The notes under the pieces were generated by a model. The model ran no database searches. It worked only from the letters and a program-made list of their open reading frames with translations, and had not been told where the DNA came from. Positions 1-6,176 of a stretch of 7,735 nucleotides of DNA are shown here, piece after piece. The stretch's first letter is position 1, and each line of letters starts with the position of its first letter. Source of the DNA: Nitrospinae bacterium RIFCSPLOWO2_12_FULL_45_22 (lineage in GTDB: Bacteria; 2-12-FULL-45-22); assembly GCA_001803565.1 (NCBI GenBank), contig MHDQ01000068.1, forward strand, positions 1-7,735. The letters run 5' to 3'. The translations under genes and the position numbers were made by a program.

Positions 1-11
1 GACTAAAAGGG

Positions 12-1607
12 TCAGGGGCCATTTTGTTTCTTAAGGGATTCGGGCAGGAAGCGACTAAAGGCACCGTCCGAGCTTTTTTTTCGGAAATGCCTGAACTCGG
101 GCTTTTGGGCAATAGTACGGGCATAAAGGTTCAAGCCCTTGATAAAGACGGTCTCCCATACCTGCCCACCGAGGACAAATATAGTCCCCGGGACGGCCTG
201 CAGTCCGATCTCTCCTACTTCCCTGCCACTATCTCTATCTATCACCCGATACTCTCTGTGGGATGGTATATTGGAGTGGATAAGACCCCGCTCGGCCAGG
301 TCCATAAGCTTAGTAGTAGCACAGAACCGCTCCGGGCGATAAGTGATATATTCCAGGTCTATGAGGTGGTTCAAGATAGCTTCTAGTTGGGAAGGATTAG
401 CCAGGGGTCTGAGCAATGCCTCCAGGTTAGCCTTTTGTTCTCCCCTGGTATGGCAAAAGAGATAGGAAAATATCTGCTGCACGATTACTGATAAATCTGG
501 CTCATAATCTAATGGCTCGATCTCACCCAGCCGCGCCATATCGGCATAGAGCTGGAAGCAGGCCCGCTCACCTTCATCAGCAAAATAACCCAGGGCCTGC
601 ATGACTTCCTCGCGGCGACACCCACGGCCAATACGCTGCTGGAAAGAAGAGGGTGTAGGGGGTGGGTGATAACAGGCGACACCGTCAAAATCCCCAATAT
701 CTATCCCGATCTCGAGGGTAGTAGTCGCTACACAGATACCCCAGCGCCATTCCCGTAAGACCTTCTCGGTGGTCTCCCGCACCTGTTTGGATAGGCTCCC
801 ATGATGGATAACGATCCGGTCTGCTGGCCAGAGGGCCTTTAGCTCTGTCCCCAGTCGCTCTACATCCCGTCTGCTATTGGCAAAGATAAGGACTTTATGC
901 ATCCCCTCTCGCCTAATGAATCCGATCAACTCCCCTAAGTCAGAAAATAGATGCAGATGAAAGGGTCTGGGCTCTCCTAATTTAATCGGCATAACGGGCT
1001 GGAAATAGCGTTGAGCCGTCTCTTCGGGGTTATATAGCGTAGCAGATAAGGCGGCATAATGCAGGGGCTCAGTAACATGCTCCCACCTTATCCGCTCCAG
1101 CAAGACCCGCAGTTGATCACCCCGGTAACTGGCATCTACCAGATGGATCTCATCCAGTATAATGGCTTTTAGGGTTTTCCAGATCTGAGGGTAACGACAG
1201 AGCATAGAGTCAAGGGACTCTGGTGTAGTAAAGAGCACTTGCTCGGGCTTTCTTACGGAGTATTCAGGCCGGTCACCCGTCCTCATGGCTGCCCTTAACC
1301 CACACCTCTCCAGGATATCTTTTAGCCGATAATAGATATTGTTCACTAAGGCCCGGGTAGGCGCTACATAGAGGATATTGAGCCCGGTATCTGTCCCGCT
1401 TCCTTCCAGCCTTTCGACCAGGGGGGCAAATGCCGCTTCTGTTTTTCCACTAGCTGCCGGAGAGGATATAATAACGTTCTCACCCGCAAGGATACAGGGG
1501 ATAGCAGCTAATTGTATTGGGTTGAGCCTGCCGAACCGGCTGAAGAAGGGGCTCCAGGTCTTCCTGAGCTTCTTTTTAAGGCTGAACAGTTCTGCCGTGG
1601 AATGCAT
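12..1607 (-). CDS. Lhr-like superfamily 2 DEAD/DEAH-box helicase (BREX BrxHI-like), compact form
   Basis: Predicted ATP-dependent DNA helicase or translocase, 531 aa. All core SF2 motifs are visible: Q-motif-like segment around 25-32 (ends NPIQ), motif I SPAASGKTEA at 49-58, motif Ia APTRALV at 82-88, TTPESL at 127-132, motif II LDEIH at 151-155, motif III SAT at 188-190, motif V TTTLEIGIDIG at 295-305, and motif VI QRIGRGCRR at 324-332. After the two RecA-like domains, residues about 365-445 look like a winged helix and about 450-500 like the start of the Lhr beta-barrel (VGEIG, VLGGQVW). Lhr proteins and BREX helicases are usually longer, so this is a short form, but the end looks natural and a second in-frame stop follows six bases after the first. 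ATG 1605-1607 is the only usual start between the upstream in-frame stop (1656-1658) and motif I. It has no clear Shine-Dalgarno site and overlaps ATPase B by 32 bp, so coupled translation is likely. Assignment as an Lhr-like helicase is firm; the defence role is inferred from its neighbours. Confidence 0.93.
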   Translation of the reverse strand: MHSTAELFSLKKKLRKTWSPFFSRFGRLNPIQLAAIPCILAGENVIISSPAASGKTEAAFAPLVERLEGSGTDTGLNILYVAPTRALVNNIYYRLKDILERCGLRAAMRTGDRPEYSVRKPEQVLFTTPESLDSMLCRYPQIWKTLKAIILDEIHLVDASYRGDQLRVLLERIRWEHVTEPLHYAALSATLYNPEETAQRYFQPVMPIKLGEPRPFHLHLFSDLGELIGFIRREGMHKVLIFANSRRDVERLGTELKALWPADRIVIHHGSLSKQVRETTEKVLREWRWGICVATTTLEIGIDIGDFDGVACYHPPPTPSSFQQRIGRGCRREEVMQALGYFADEGERACFQLYADMARLGEIEPLDYEPDLSVIVQQIFSYLFCHTRGEQKANLEALLRPLANPSQLEAILNHLIDLEYITYRPERFCATTKLMDLAERGLIHSNIPSHREYRVIDRDSGREVGEIGLQAVPGTIFVLGGQVWETVFIKGLNLYARTIAQKPEFRHFRKKSSDGAFSRFLPESLKKQNGP

Positions 1608-2952
1608 GGGACAATAGGAGATCCGGGTCTTCTGACGGATAGAAGCGATGGAAGTCTAGACACTCTACCATGGCCTTGATAAACCTGCGAGTAGAATGAT
1701 AACTGTTGGCCTTTACCAGTTCAAAGAGCCGCCTCCGGTACCCTTTGGGCATCTGGAGTTGATATACCCTTTCGTATAGCTCTATGAACCGATAAAAAAG
1801 ATATTCCATCTGCTGTGCGGCTAGAGATTCTAATTCTATCTCGTAAATATTGTAGCCGCGAGGGATATTTAGCTTAAAGTCCGGGGTAAAGGCAAAGACA
1901 ACTTTAAGAAAACTCGGCAACTGATATATGTAACGAATGGGTTGATGGCCAGAATATACCAGTCCGGTTTGTTTGCCATAGTAATAATAATCTCCCCGCA
2001 CCACCCTCTCTTCTTCTAGCTCCGGCTCGTCATTAGCTACCATCGAGAGGGCATTAAAGAAATTAACTGCCCGAGCCCATTCATAGATATAGCGATAAGT
2101 GCGGGAGGTCTCTGCCTCATCAAACATCAGGAGCATACCCCGGAGCCCCAATTCTCTTACCGCCAGCATACTTATCCCGCTAAGGATATGACAGTATATA
2201 TTAGCAGCAGTAGTATGATCATAAAGGGCGCCTAGCTCCGAATAGTTTGTCTCCTGGCCTTCTATCCATTCCCACATCTCCGGGGTATCCCTGGCTTCCC
2301 TAATCTTCTCTAAGACTTTTCCTAAGAACCGGTGGTCGGACAAGGGATTCGGCTGGGAGTTTTTGCTTACCAGGCTTAACATTTCGCGGAAGTTATAGTA
2401 CTGGCCCTGGTAAGGGAACCTGAGGTTTCGGATCAGGTGGCGATACACCCTCTTAGGGAAGGCAGCCTGGGCATCGCAAGGGTCTATCCCTACGAGGCTG
2501 ACGGCATAATTTAGCTCAAATCCGTTATCATGCAGATACTCAATCAGGTGACTCTTACCACTGCCATATTCCCCCCGGATAACCATAGTACCGGAAGACT
2601 CATCCCGGAGCCATCCCTGAACTTTTTCTAGCTCGCGGGCCCGACCCACAGTCCATTCTCTTATTGCCTGGGCCGGGACAATCCCTAAGCGGAATGCCTC
2701 AATGACCGAGCGGGCTTCTTTGGGTATCTGGGGCTTAGGCCTTATCTCTGGTTTAAGCTGGTAGGTTCTACGCGGCTGCTTCGCTAGAAAGGTTGCAGTC
2801 CCTAAAAAGGTAAGGTAGGGCTTCTTTATCCAGAGCTGCAAAGAATTAGGGAATCGGACCAGGTACTCATGACCATAATGCCGCTGGTCAATCACTACGC
2901 CATCACCAAATATGCCATGTCTCACCCGGGGATATTCAATTAACTCCACCAC
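1576..2952 (-). CDS. BrxC/BrxD-like (DUF2791) P-loop ATPase B with N-terminal SH3-like segment
   Basis: Predicted AAA-type ATPase, 458 aa. Walker A is GEYGSGKSH at residues 127-135, and Walker B is LLMFDEAE at 274-281, with acidic D278/E279 expected to bind Mg and activate water. The GEYGSGKSH and FDEAE signatures, and the TVGRARELE lead-in at 101-109, match the BrxC/BrxD (DUF2791) family in my recollection. Residues about 7-50 (RVRHGIFGDGVV, then LVRFPN) look like the small SH3-like barrel found at the C terminus of UvrD/PcrA helicases, which may contact nucleic acid or protein; ATPase A lacks it. A basic pair R422-R423 in the C-terminal helical part could be a sensor or finger, which is speculative. 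Start is GTG 2950-2952, two bases after the ATPase A stop, with GGAGG seven bases upstream inside the preceding gene; a second GTG follows directly. It overlaps the helicase gene by 32 bp. ATPase assignment is firm, family fairly sure, function in defence inferred. Confidence 0.92.
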   Translation of the reverse strand: MVELIEYPRVRHGIFGDGVVIDQRHYGHEYLVRFPNSLQLWIKKPYLTFLGTATFLAKQPRRTYQLKPEIRPKPQIPKEARSVIEAFRLGIVPAQAIREWTVGRARELEKVQGWLRDESSGTMVIRGEYGSGKSHLIEYLHDNGFELNYAVSLVGIDPCDAQAAFPKRVYRHLIRNLRFPYQGQYYNFREMLSLVSKNSQPNPLSDHRFLGKVLEKIREARDTPEMWEWIEGQETNYSELGALYDHTTAANIYCHILSGISMLAVRELGLRGMLLMFDEAETSRTYRYIYEWARAVNFFNALSMVANDEPELEEERVVRGDYYYYGKQTGLVYSGHQPIRYIYQLPSFLKVVFAFTPDFKLNIPRGYNIYEIELESLAAQQMEYLFYRFIELYERVYQLQMPKGYRRRLFELVKANSYHSTRRFIKAMVECLDFHRFYPSEDPDLLLSHAFHGRTVQP

Positions 2953-2954
2953 CT

Positions 2955-4205
2955 TTATCCCTCCAGGAGTTTTATGCTTAGTTCTCTATTAAGGGTTTTC
3001 GTTGGCTCCTTCCTCAGCATATGGAAGGCCCTAATGGCTCCTTGAACAAAGAGTCTTATGTAACCTATATCACCAAATCGGCGCTCATATGCCTCTTCGG
3101 CCAGGCGGCGAATGATATCACCGGCTATATCGCCAGCAAAAGAGTGTTCATAAGCTTCTTCATATATGCTCCTGAGCTTCTGGCCAATCTCCTCCAGCAA
3201 GGCTATAGGCTCACGATCCATATCTTCCAGGTTGATCTTTACCCCCGAGGGGTTATAGAAGTCAAATACACTGGATATGCGCTGTTTCAATGCCTCATAT
3301 ACATTGGAAGCGCCTTCAAAGATATTCTCATCTGGTATAGCATAAAAGATCATCACGTTCTTGAAAGAGGCATGACCACATTCATCAATCAGCTCCCGGA
3401 GGTTGCTAAGCATCAGTTCGCGCTGTTTACTGCTGAGGCTAGGCACTTGCTCAGCCTCATCAAATAGGATCACTAAGCCCGAATATCCTATATTCCTTAC
3501 CCATTGAATAAGCGAACGGATCATAGAAAAGGCATTGCTGCGCTCAATGGGATGCAACAGGCCATACTCCTTATGCAAATTACGTTCATAACCCTCTACC
3601 CGTAACCACTGGATGATATTACGAGAGTCTTCTTCCCGGTCCTGATGTAGGAAGAGGAAGGCCTGGGATATTGCCCGAGCAAAATTGACATTTTCGAGGT
3701 CCCTTTGGATAGCCTTGGCATAGTTAATAAGCTCCTGGTCCAGGGTCTCTCCCTGCAACCCCGCATCCCGGAAGCTCTCAGTCTGTCTCTCATACCAGTT
3801 TATAATAAAAGGCTCAATCCCCTTTTCTACCCCTTTCAAAAGCTCTTCGGCATCCATGGGATACATGAGATTATTGACAATAGCCCGGTAGACCAATTCT
3901 AGCCGGTGGAATGGGGCCTCTTCCGGGCTCAAGTTGACATAGCTTACAACAAAGTTTTCGTTCCAGGCCAGCTCCCGGACATTATATAAAAAGTGGGTCT
4001 TGCCACCGCCATAAGCGCCAATTACCAGCTTGATGGTAGAGCCACCATCGTCTTTAATGAAGGTCTTTAAGTATTCTTCGTCAATCAGGTTAAGATACTC
4101 CTCCAGTCCTACGGTAAAGTACTGAAATCCCCACTCGGGTGGTGTGCCAAAAGAGCCCACCGTCTCAATGATCCGCCGTGCGCTCTTTTTATCCAACTGA
4201 TTCAT
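2955..4205 (-). CDS. BrxD-like (DUF2791) P-loop ATPase A
   Basis: Predicted AAA-type ATPase, 416 aa. It opens with a helix, SARRIIETVG at residues 8-17, and a TVGLEEYL element at 31-38, the usual entry to BrxD-type proteins. Walker A is GAYGGGKTH at 63-71 and Walker B LVILFDEAE at 244-252. The next conserved element, IFYAIPDENIF at 286-296, sits where sensor 1 would be expected. The C-terminal part (about 330-415) is helical and ends with a basic region. In BREX, BrxD accompanies an Lhr-like helicase; here the same pairing recurs without the other BREX genes. Start is ATG 4203-4205 with AGGAG at 4215-4219, a good Shine-Dalgarno site. The gene is 52 bp downstream of the coiled-coil gene and 2 bp upstream of ATPase B, so one transcript is likely. 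ATPase A and B are clearly distinct sequences, not recent duplicates. Annotation as a nucleotide-binding ATPase is secure; partner DNA and role are not visible. Confidence 0.92.
   Translation of the reverse strand: MNQLDKKSARRIIETVGSFGTPPEWGFQYFTVGLEEYLNLIDEEYLKTFIKDDGGSTIKLVIGAYGGGKTHFLYNVRELAWNENFVVSYVNLSPEEAPFHRLELVYRAIVNNLMYPMDAEELLKGVEKGIEPFIINWYERQTESFRDAGLQGETLDQELINYAKAIQRDLENVNFARAISQAFLFLHQDREEDSRNIIQWLRVEGYERNLHKEYGLLHPIERSNAFSMIRSLIQWVRNIGYSGLVILFDEAEQVPSLSSKQRELMLSNLRELIDECGHASFKNVMIFYAIPDENIFEGASNVYEALKQRISSVFDFYNPSGVKINLEDMDREPIALLEEIGQKLRSIYEEAYEHSFAGDIAGDIIRRLAEEAYERRFGDIGYIRLFVQGAIRAFHMLRKEPTKTLNRELSIKLLEG
2960..2964 (-). promoter_or_regulatory. Ribosome binding site of ATPase B, inside the end of ATPase A
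   Basis: GGAGG on the minus strand lies within the last codons of ATPase A and seven bases before GTG 2950-2952. This decides in favour of a GTG start that is not preceded by any ATG option nearby. The arrangement suggests coupling of ATPase B translation to termination of ATPase A. Confidence 0.8.
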
Positions 4206-4214
4206 ACAAACCTT

Positions 4215-4219
4215 CTCCT
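4215..4219 (-). promoter_or_regulatory. Ribosome binding site of ATPase A
   Basis: AGGAG on the minus strand, nine bases before the ATG at 4203-4205, with further purines (AAGG) closer to the start. It supports this start codon and shows that ATPase A can be translated independently of the upstream gene. Confidence 0.75.
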
Positions 4220-4244
4220 ACATGCATCTATTCATGCTATCCGT

Positions 4245-4266
4245 GTTCTATGTCGTTCTATGTCGT
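4245..4266. repeat. 10-bp tandem repeat spanning the coiled-coil gene stop codon
   Basis: The plus-strand unit GTTCTATGTC occurs twice in a row and then two more matching bases follow (about 2.2 copies). The TAG stop of the coiled-coil gene (4258-4260) is inside it. Because the repeat carries its own stop, gaining or losing one unit would alter only the spacer before ATPase A, not the protein. Origin by slippage is an inference. Confidence 0.9.
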
Positions 4267-5127
4267 GGCCCCCTGACGGAAGTATACCGAGGCAAAGTGG
4301 GTACCATCACCCCTTGGATTAGTCGGGATCCAAAGGTTATCCTCTTTCGTTTTGGTCTGTTCCCGGCTAGCTACTGCCAACCGTAATTCGTATTGGCCGT
4401 ATTCTCGCTGTTTTAAGCAATAGAGATCGTAGCTCAGTTGCGTGCGGCCATAACTCTTGAAATGCTCTCTGCGGGGATCAGTGAGAAAGTCCTTACCCTG
4501 CTTGAGCCAGGCTATCTCCCTGAGCCAATAAATAATAGAAACATTGGCCCCCAATTCCAACCCCTCCCTCTTCATCAAACTACTATAAGCCTCAAACAGA
4601 AGTTTAAGGAAATCCCTCTCCTCCTTAAAGCTGGCATTATCCAGGTCGGTATAGGTTTTTATTACGGTATTTACCAGCTCATCAGTTACGAGCTGGGCCC
4701 GGCCCAGCAGCTCTATCTTGGGACCATACCAAATTCTAACCTGGCCCTGGGATAATAAAAACTCCAGGGTCAACACTCCTACCCTTAACTCGGGTAAATT
4801 ACCTTCTATCTTCCAGCCTTTCTCCTCAAACCTGCGCTCCAGCTCTGCCCCTAAATAAGCCTTGAGCTTATGCTTAGGATGCTCCAGTAATTTTTTCCTC
4901 TCTTCCACAAATTCCTTTACATTTTTCAAGTTCTCGTGGAGCTCCTCCAGCTCCTTTATCTGGCCTAGCCTTTGCTCCACCTTCTTTAGTCTCTCCTCTA
5001 TCTGATAGGCATTTTTATCTATATCTTTTTCTAAATACTCTCCTTCCTTGAGATACTTCTCTATCTCCCCTAGTATCTGCCTACTCTGATTTATCTTTTT
5101 ACGCAATTCCTGATAAGTATTTGCCAT
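4258..5127 (-). CDS. Coiled-coil protein of unknown function, first gene of the ATPase/helicase cassette
   Basis: I do not recognise a named family for this 289 aa protein. Residues about 5-85 are strongly charged with heptad-like spacing (runs of E, K, L and I), so a long coiled coil is very likely. Residues 86-289 look globular: a beta-rich stretch at about 104-145 (GWKIEGNLPELRVG, then VRIWYGPKIELL), a helical stretch at about 147-212, and a C-terminal part with YGRTQLSYDLYCL at 226-238 and a final strand-like ASVYFRQG at 279-286. No Walker motifs, metal-binding cysteines, signal peptide or membrane segment are seen, so it should be cytoplasmic. Start ATG 5125-5127 follows GGAGG with 10 bases between. 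It heads the operon and may be the sensor, adaptor or effector of the ATPase/helicase system (inference from position). The stop codon lies inside a 10-bp tandem repeat. The reading frame is secure; function is unknown. Confidence 0.85.
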   Translation of the reverse strand: MANTYQELRKKINQSRQILGEIEKYLKEGEYLEKDIDKNAYQIEERLKKVEQRLGQIKELEELHENLKNVKEFVEERKKLLEHPKHKLKAYLGAELERRFEEKGWKIEGNLPELRVGVLTLEFLLSQGQVRIWYGPKIELLGRAQLVTDELVNTVIKTYTDLDNASFKEERDFLKLLFEAYSSLMKREGLELGANVSIIYWLREIAWLKQGKDFLTDPRREHFKSYGRTQLSYDLYCLKQREYGQYELRLAVASREQTKTKEDNLWIPTNPRGDGTHFASVYFRQGATT

Positions 5128-5137
5128 GTTTAATAAA

Positions 5138-5142
5138 CCTCC
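5138..5142 (-). promoter_or_regulatory. Ribosome binding site of the coiled-coil gene
   Basis: GGAGG on the minus strand, ten bases from ATG 5125-5127. The spacing is slightly long. The spacer itself forms most of the odd palindrome GTTTATTAAAC (5128-5138), so a DNA-binding protein or an RNA fold there could affect initiation; that is speculative. Confidence 0.75.
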
Positions 5143-5151
5143 AATGGGATC

Positions 5152-5179
5152 AGTTTAACAGATAGGGAGAAAAATTCAA
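5152..5179 (-). promoter_or_regulatory. Candidate sigma-A promoter of the four-gene cassette
   Basis: On the minus strand a -35-like TTGAAT (5174-5179) is followed after 16 bases by a -10-like TAAACT (5152-5157). Each matches the consensus at four of six positions. Transcription would begin around 5145 and give a leader of roughly 18 bases holding the GGAGG. No strong intrinsic terminator lies between the LysR stop and this site, so read-through from the LysR gene is also possible. This is a moderate match only. Confidence 0.4.
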
Positions 5180-5273
5180 GAATGGATGTCTGCTCACTTG
5201 CCACGGCAGGCACGGGGTCTAAGCTTGAAGGCTTCATCAAAATTATTTGCGTTAAGAATTTTTTTTCAGTCCT

Positions 5274-6176
5274 TCATAAAGAGGTCTTAAGGCATTCTAG
5301 TAGGAAATCGTTAAGGGCCTGGCATAAAGGCGAGGTCGTCCTGGTTTTATTGACAACTATATAAAAATCTCTCTGAAAAATTATCCCCTGAATGGGGATC
5401 TCTTTCAAAAGGCTACCCCTCAATTCCTCCTCCACTGCCCTTTTAGAGACAATAGATACTCCTACGCCGGTCTTGATCCCCTGGATAACCGCTTCAGTGC
5501 TACCCATCTCGGCTACTACCTGCAAAGATCTGCTATTTATCCCTCGCTTTGCCAGAGCTTGCTCCATAATCTTTCTGGTACCAGAACCTTTCTCCCGCAT
5601 AATGAAAGGCTCTTCCAGCAGTTGCCTGGCAGATATAGACCTTTTCTTTACCCAGGGGTGCTTCGGTGGGACTACTAAGATCAATACATCCTTCACAAAG
5701 TCTCTATAATCAAGCTTCCCATCCTCCCATTTAGCCCCCACCACACCTAATTCTAATCGCCCTTCCAAAACATCCTGAACCACTTCCTGGCTATCGCTTA
5801 TCTTCAAAATAATCTGGATCTCGGGATATTCTTCCTTAAACTTACCTAGCGCCTGGGGCAAGATATAAGTACCAGGGATAGTGCTGCCCCCTATAGTTAG
5901 CCTCCCCCGCATCCGCCCCTGGAACTGATTGATGGCTTGCTGGGCCTCTTGATACAACCCTAAAAGCTTCTGCGCATAGCTATAGAGGACTTCCCCACCT
6001 TTAGTAAGAACCACTTCTCTTCCCAGGCGGTCAAAGAGCTTAACCCCAAAGGCCTCTTCCAGTGACTGGATATGCTCACTGACCGTAGGCTGAGACAGGA
6101 GCACCGCCTCGGCTGCCTTAGAAAAGCTCTTCAGGTCCGCAATCTTACAAAATATCTCTAATCGTCTTAAGTCCAT
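5274..6176 (-). CDS. LysR-family transcriptional regulator (resembles the selenium-metabolism-associated subfamily)
   Basis: Predicted DNA-binding transcription factor, 300 aa, the normal LysR length. Residues 1-60 form the winged helix-turn-helix, including SFSKAAEAVLLSQPTVSEHI at 17-36 and LFDRLGREVVLTKGG at 47-61. Residues about 90-295 form the periplasmic-binding-protein-like effector domain, with the family-typical GVGVSIVSKRAVEEE segment late in it. The overall style matches the LysR subfamily labelled selenium-metabolism-associated in Clostridia and also the CysB/CbbR-like group; no selenium gene is in the window, so that label is tentative. Start ATG 6174-6176 lies inside the radical SAM gene (32 bp overlap), with only a weak AGG upstream, suggesting coupled translation. 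LysR proteins often control an adjacent divergent gene; here the neighbour is co-directional, so its targets may be elsewhere or include its own operon. Confidence 0.93.
   Translation of the reverse strand: MDLRRLEIFCKIADLKSFSKAAEAVLLSQPTVSEHIQSLEEAFGVKLFDRLGREVVLTKGGEVLYSYAQKLLGLYQEAQQAINQFQGRMRGRLTIGGSTIPGTYILPQALGKFKEEYPEIQIILKISDSQEVVQDVLEGRLELGVVGAKWEDGKLDYRDFVKDVLILVVPPKHPWVKKRSISARQLLEEPFIMREKGSGTRKIMEQALAKRGINSRSLQVVAEMGSTEAVIQGIKTGVGVSIVSKRAVEEELRGSLLKEIPIQGIIFQRDFYIVVNKTRTTSPLCQALNDFLLECLKTSL

Larger units (their letters stand above)
5128..5273. other. Intergenic gap between LysR gene and the cassette
   Basis: This 146 bp gap is the only sizeable spacing left of the radical SAM gene. 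It contains the candidate promoter, the ribosome binding site and a small palindrome near the start codon. The minus-strand hexamer TTAAAC occurs twice in the same orientation (5128-5133 and 5153-5158), 25 bp apart, one copy beside the start codon and one overlapping the -10. Inverted repeats near 5200-5240 have stems of only four or five bases and no U-run, so I do not call a terminator. Confidence 0.5.

Noticed and set aside
1-11. Start of another cassette gene left of the helicase
   Set aside because: Eleven bases are too few to show a ribosome site or a frame; continuation is possible but unsupported.
3021-3467. 148-codon open frame on the plus strand
   Set aside because: It lies wholly opposite ATPase A, lacks a ribosome site and any recognisable motif, and is a shadow of the real gene. 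The other plus-strand frames are similar.
12-5127. Calling the cassette a complete BREX system
   Set aside because: PglZ, PglX, BrxA, BrxB and BrxL are not present in the window. Only the ATPase and helicase families are shared.
5200-5240. Terminator for the LysR gene from inverted repeats TGAAG/CTTCA and TGCC/GGCA
   Set aside because: Stems are four or five bases, one loop is a single base, and no U-tract follows on the minus strand.
5237-5266. AT-rich hairpin with T-run on the plus strand, as a plus-strand terminator
   Set aside because: The stem is only AAAATT/AATTTT with no G-C pairs and no plus-strand gene leads into it; on the minus strand the run is poly-A.
5131-5276. In-frame open stretch of about 46 codons after the LysR TGA, raising selenocysteine read-through
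   Set aside because: LysR is already full length at 300 aa, no convincing SECIS-like hairpin follows the TGA, and the stretch runs through the cassette promoter and ribosome site. Such an open run is not rare by chance.
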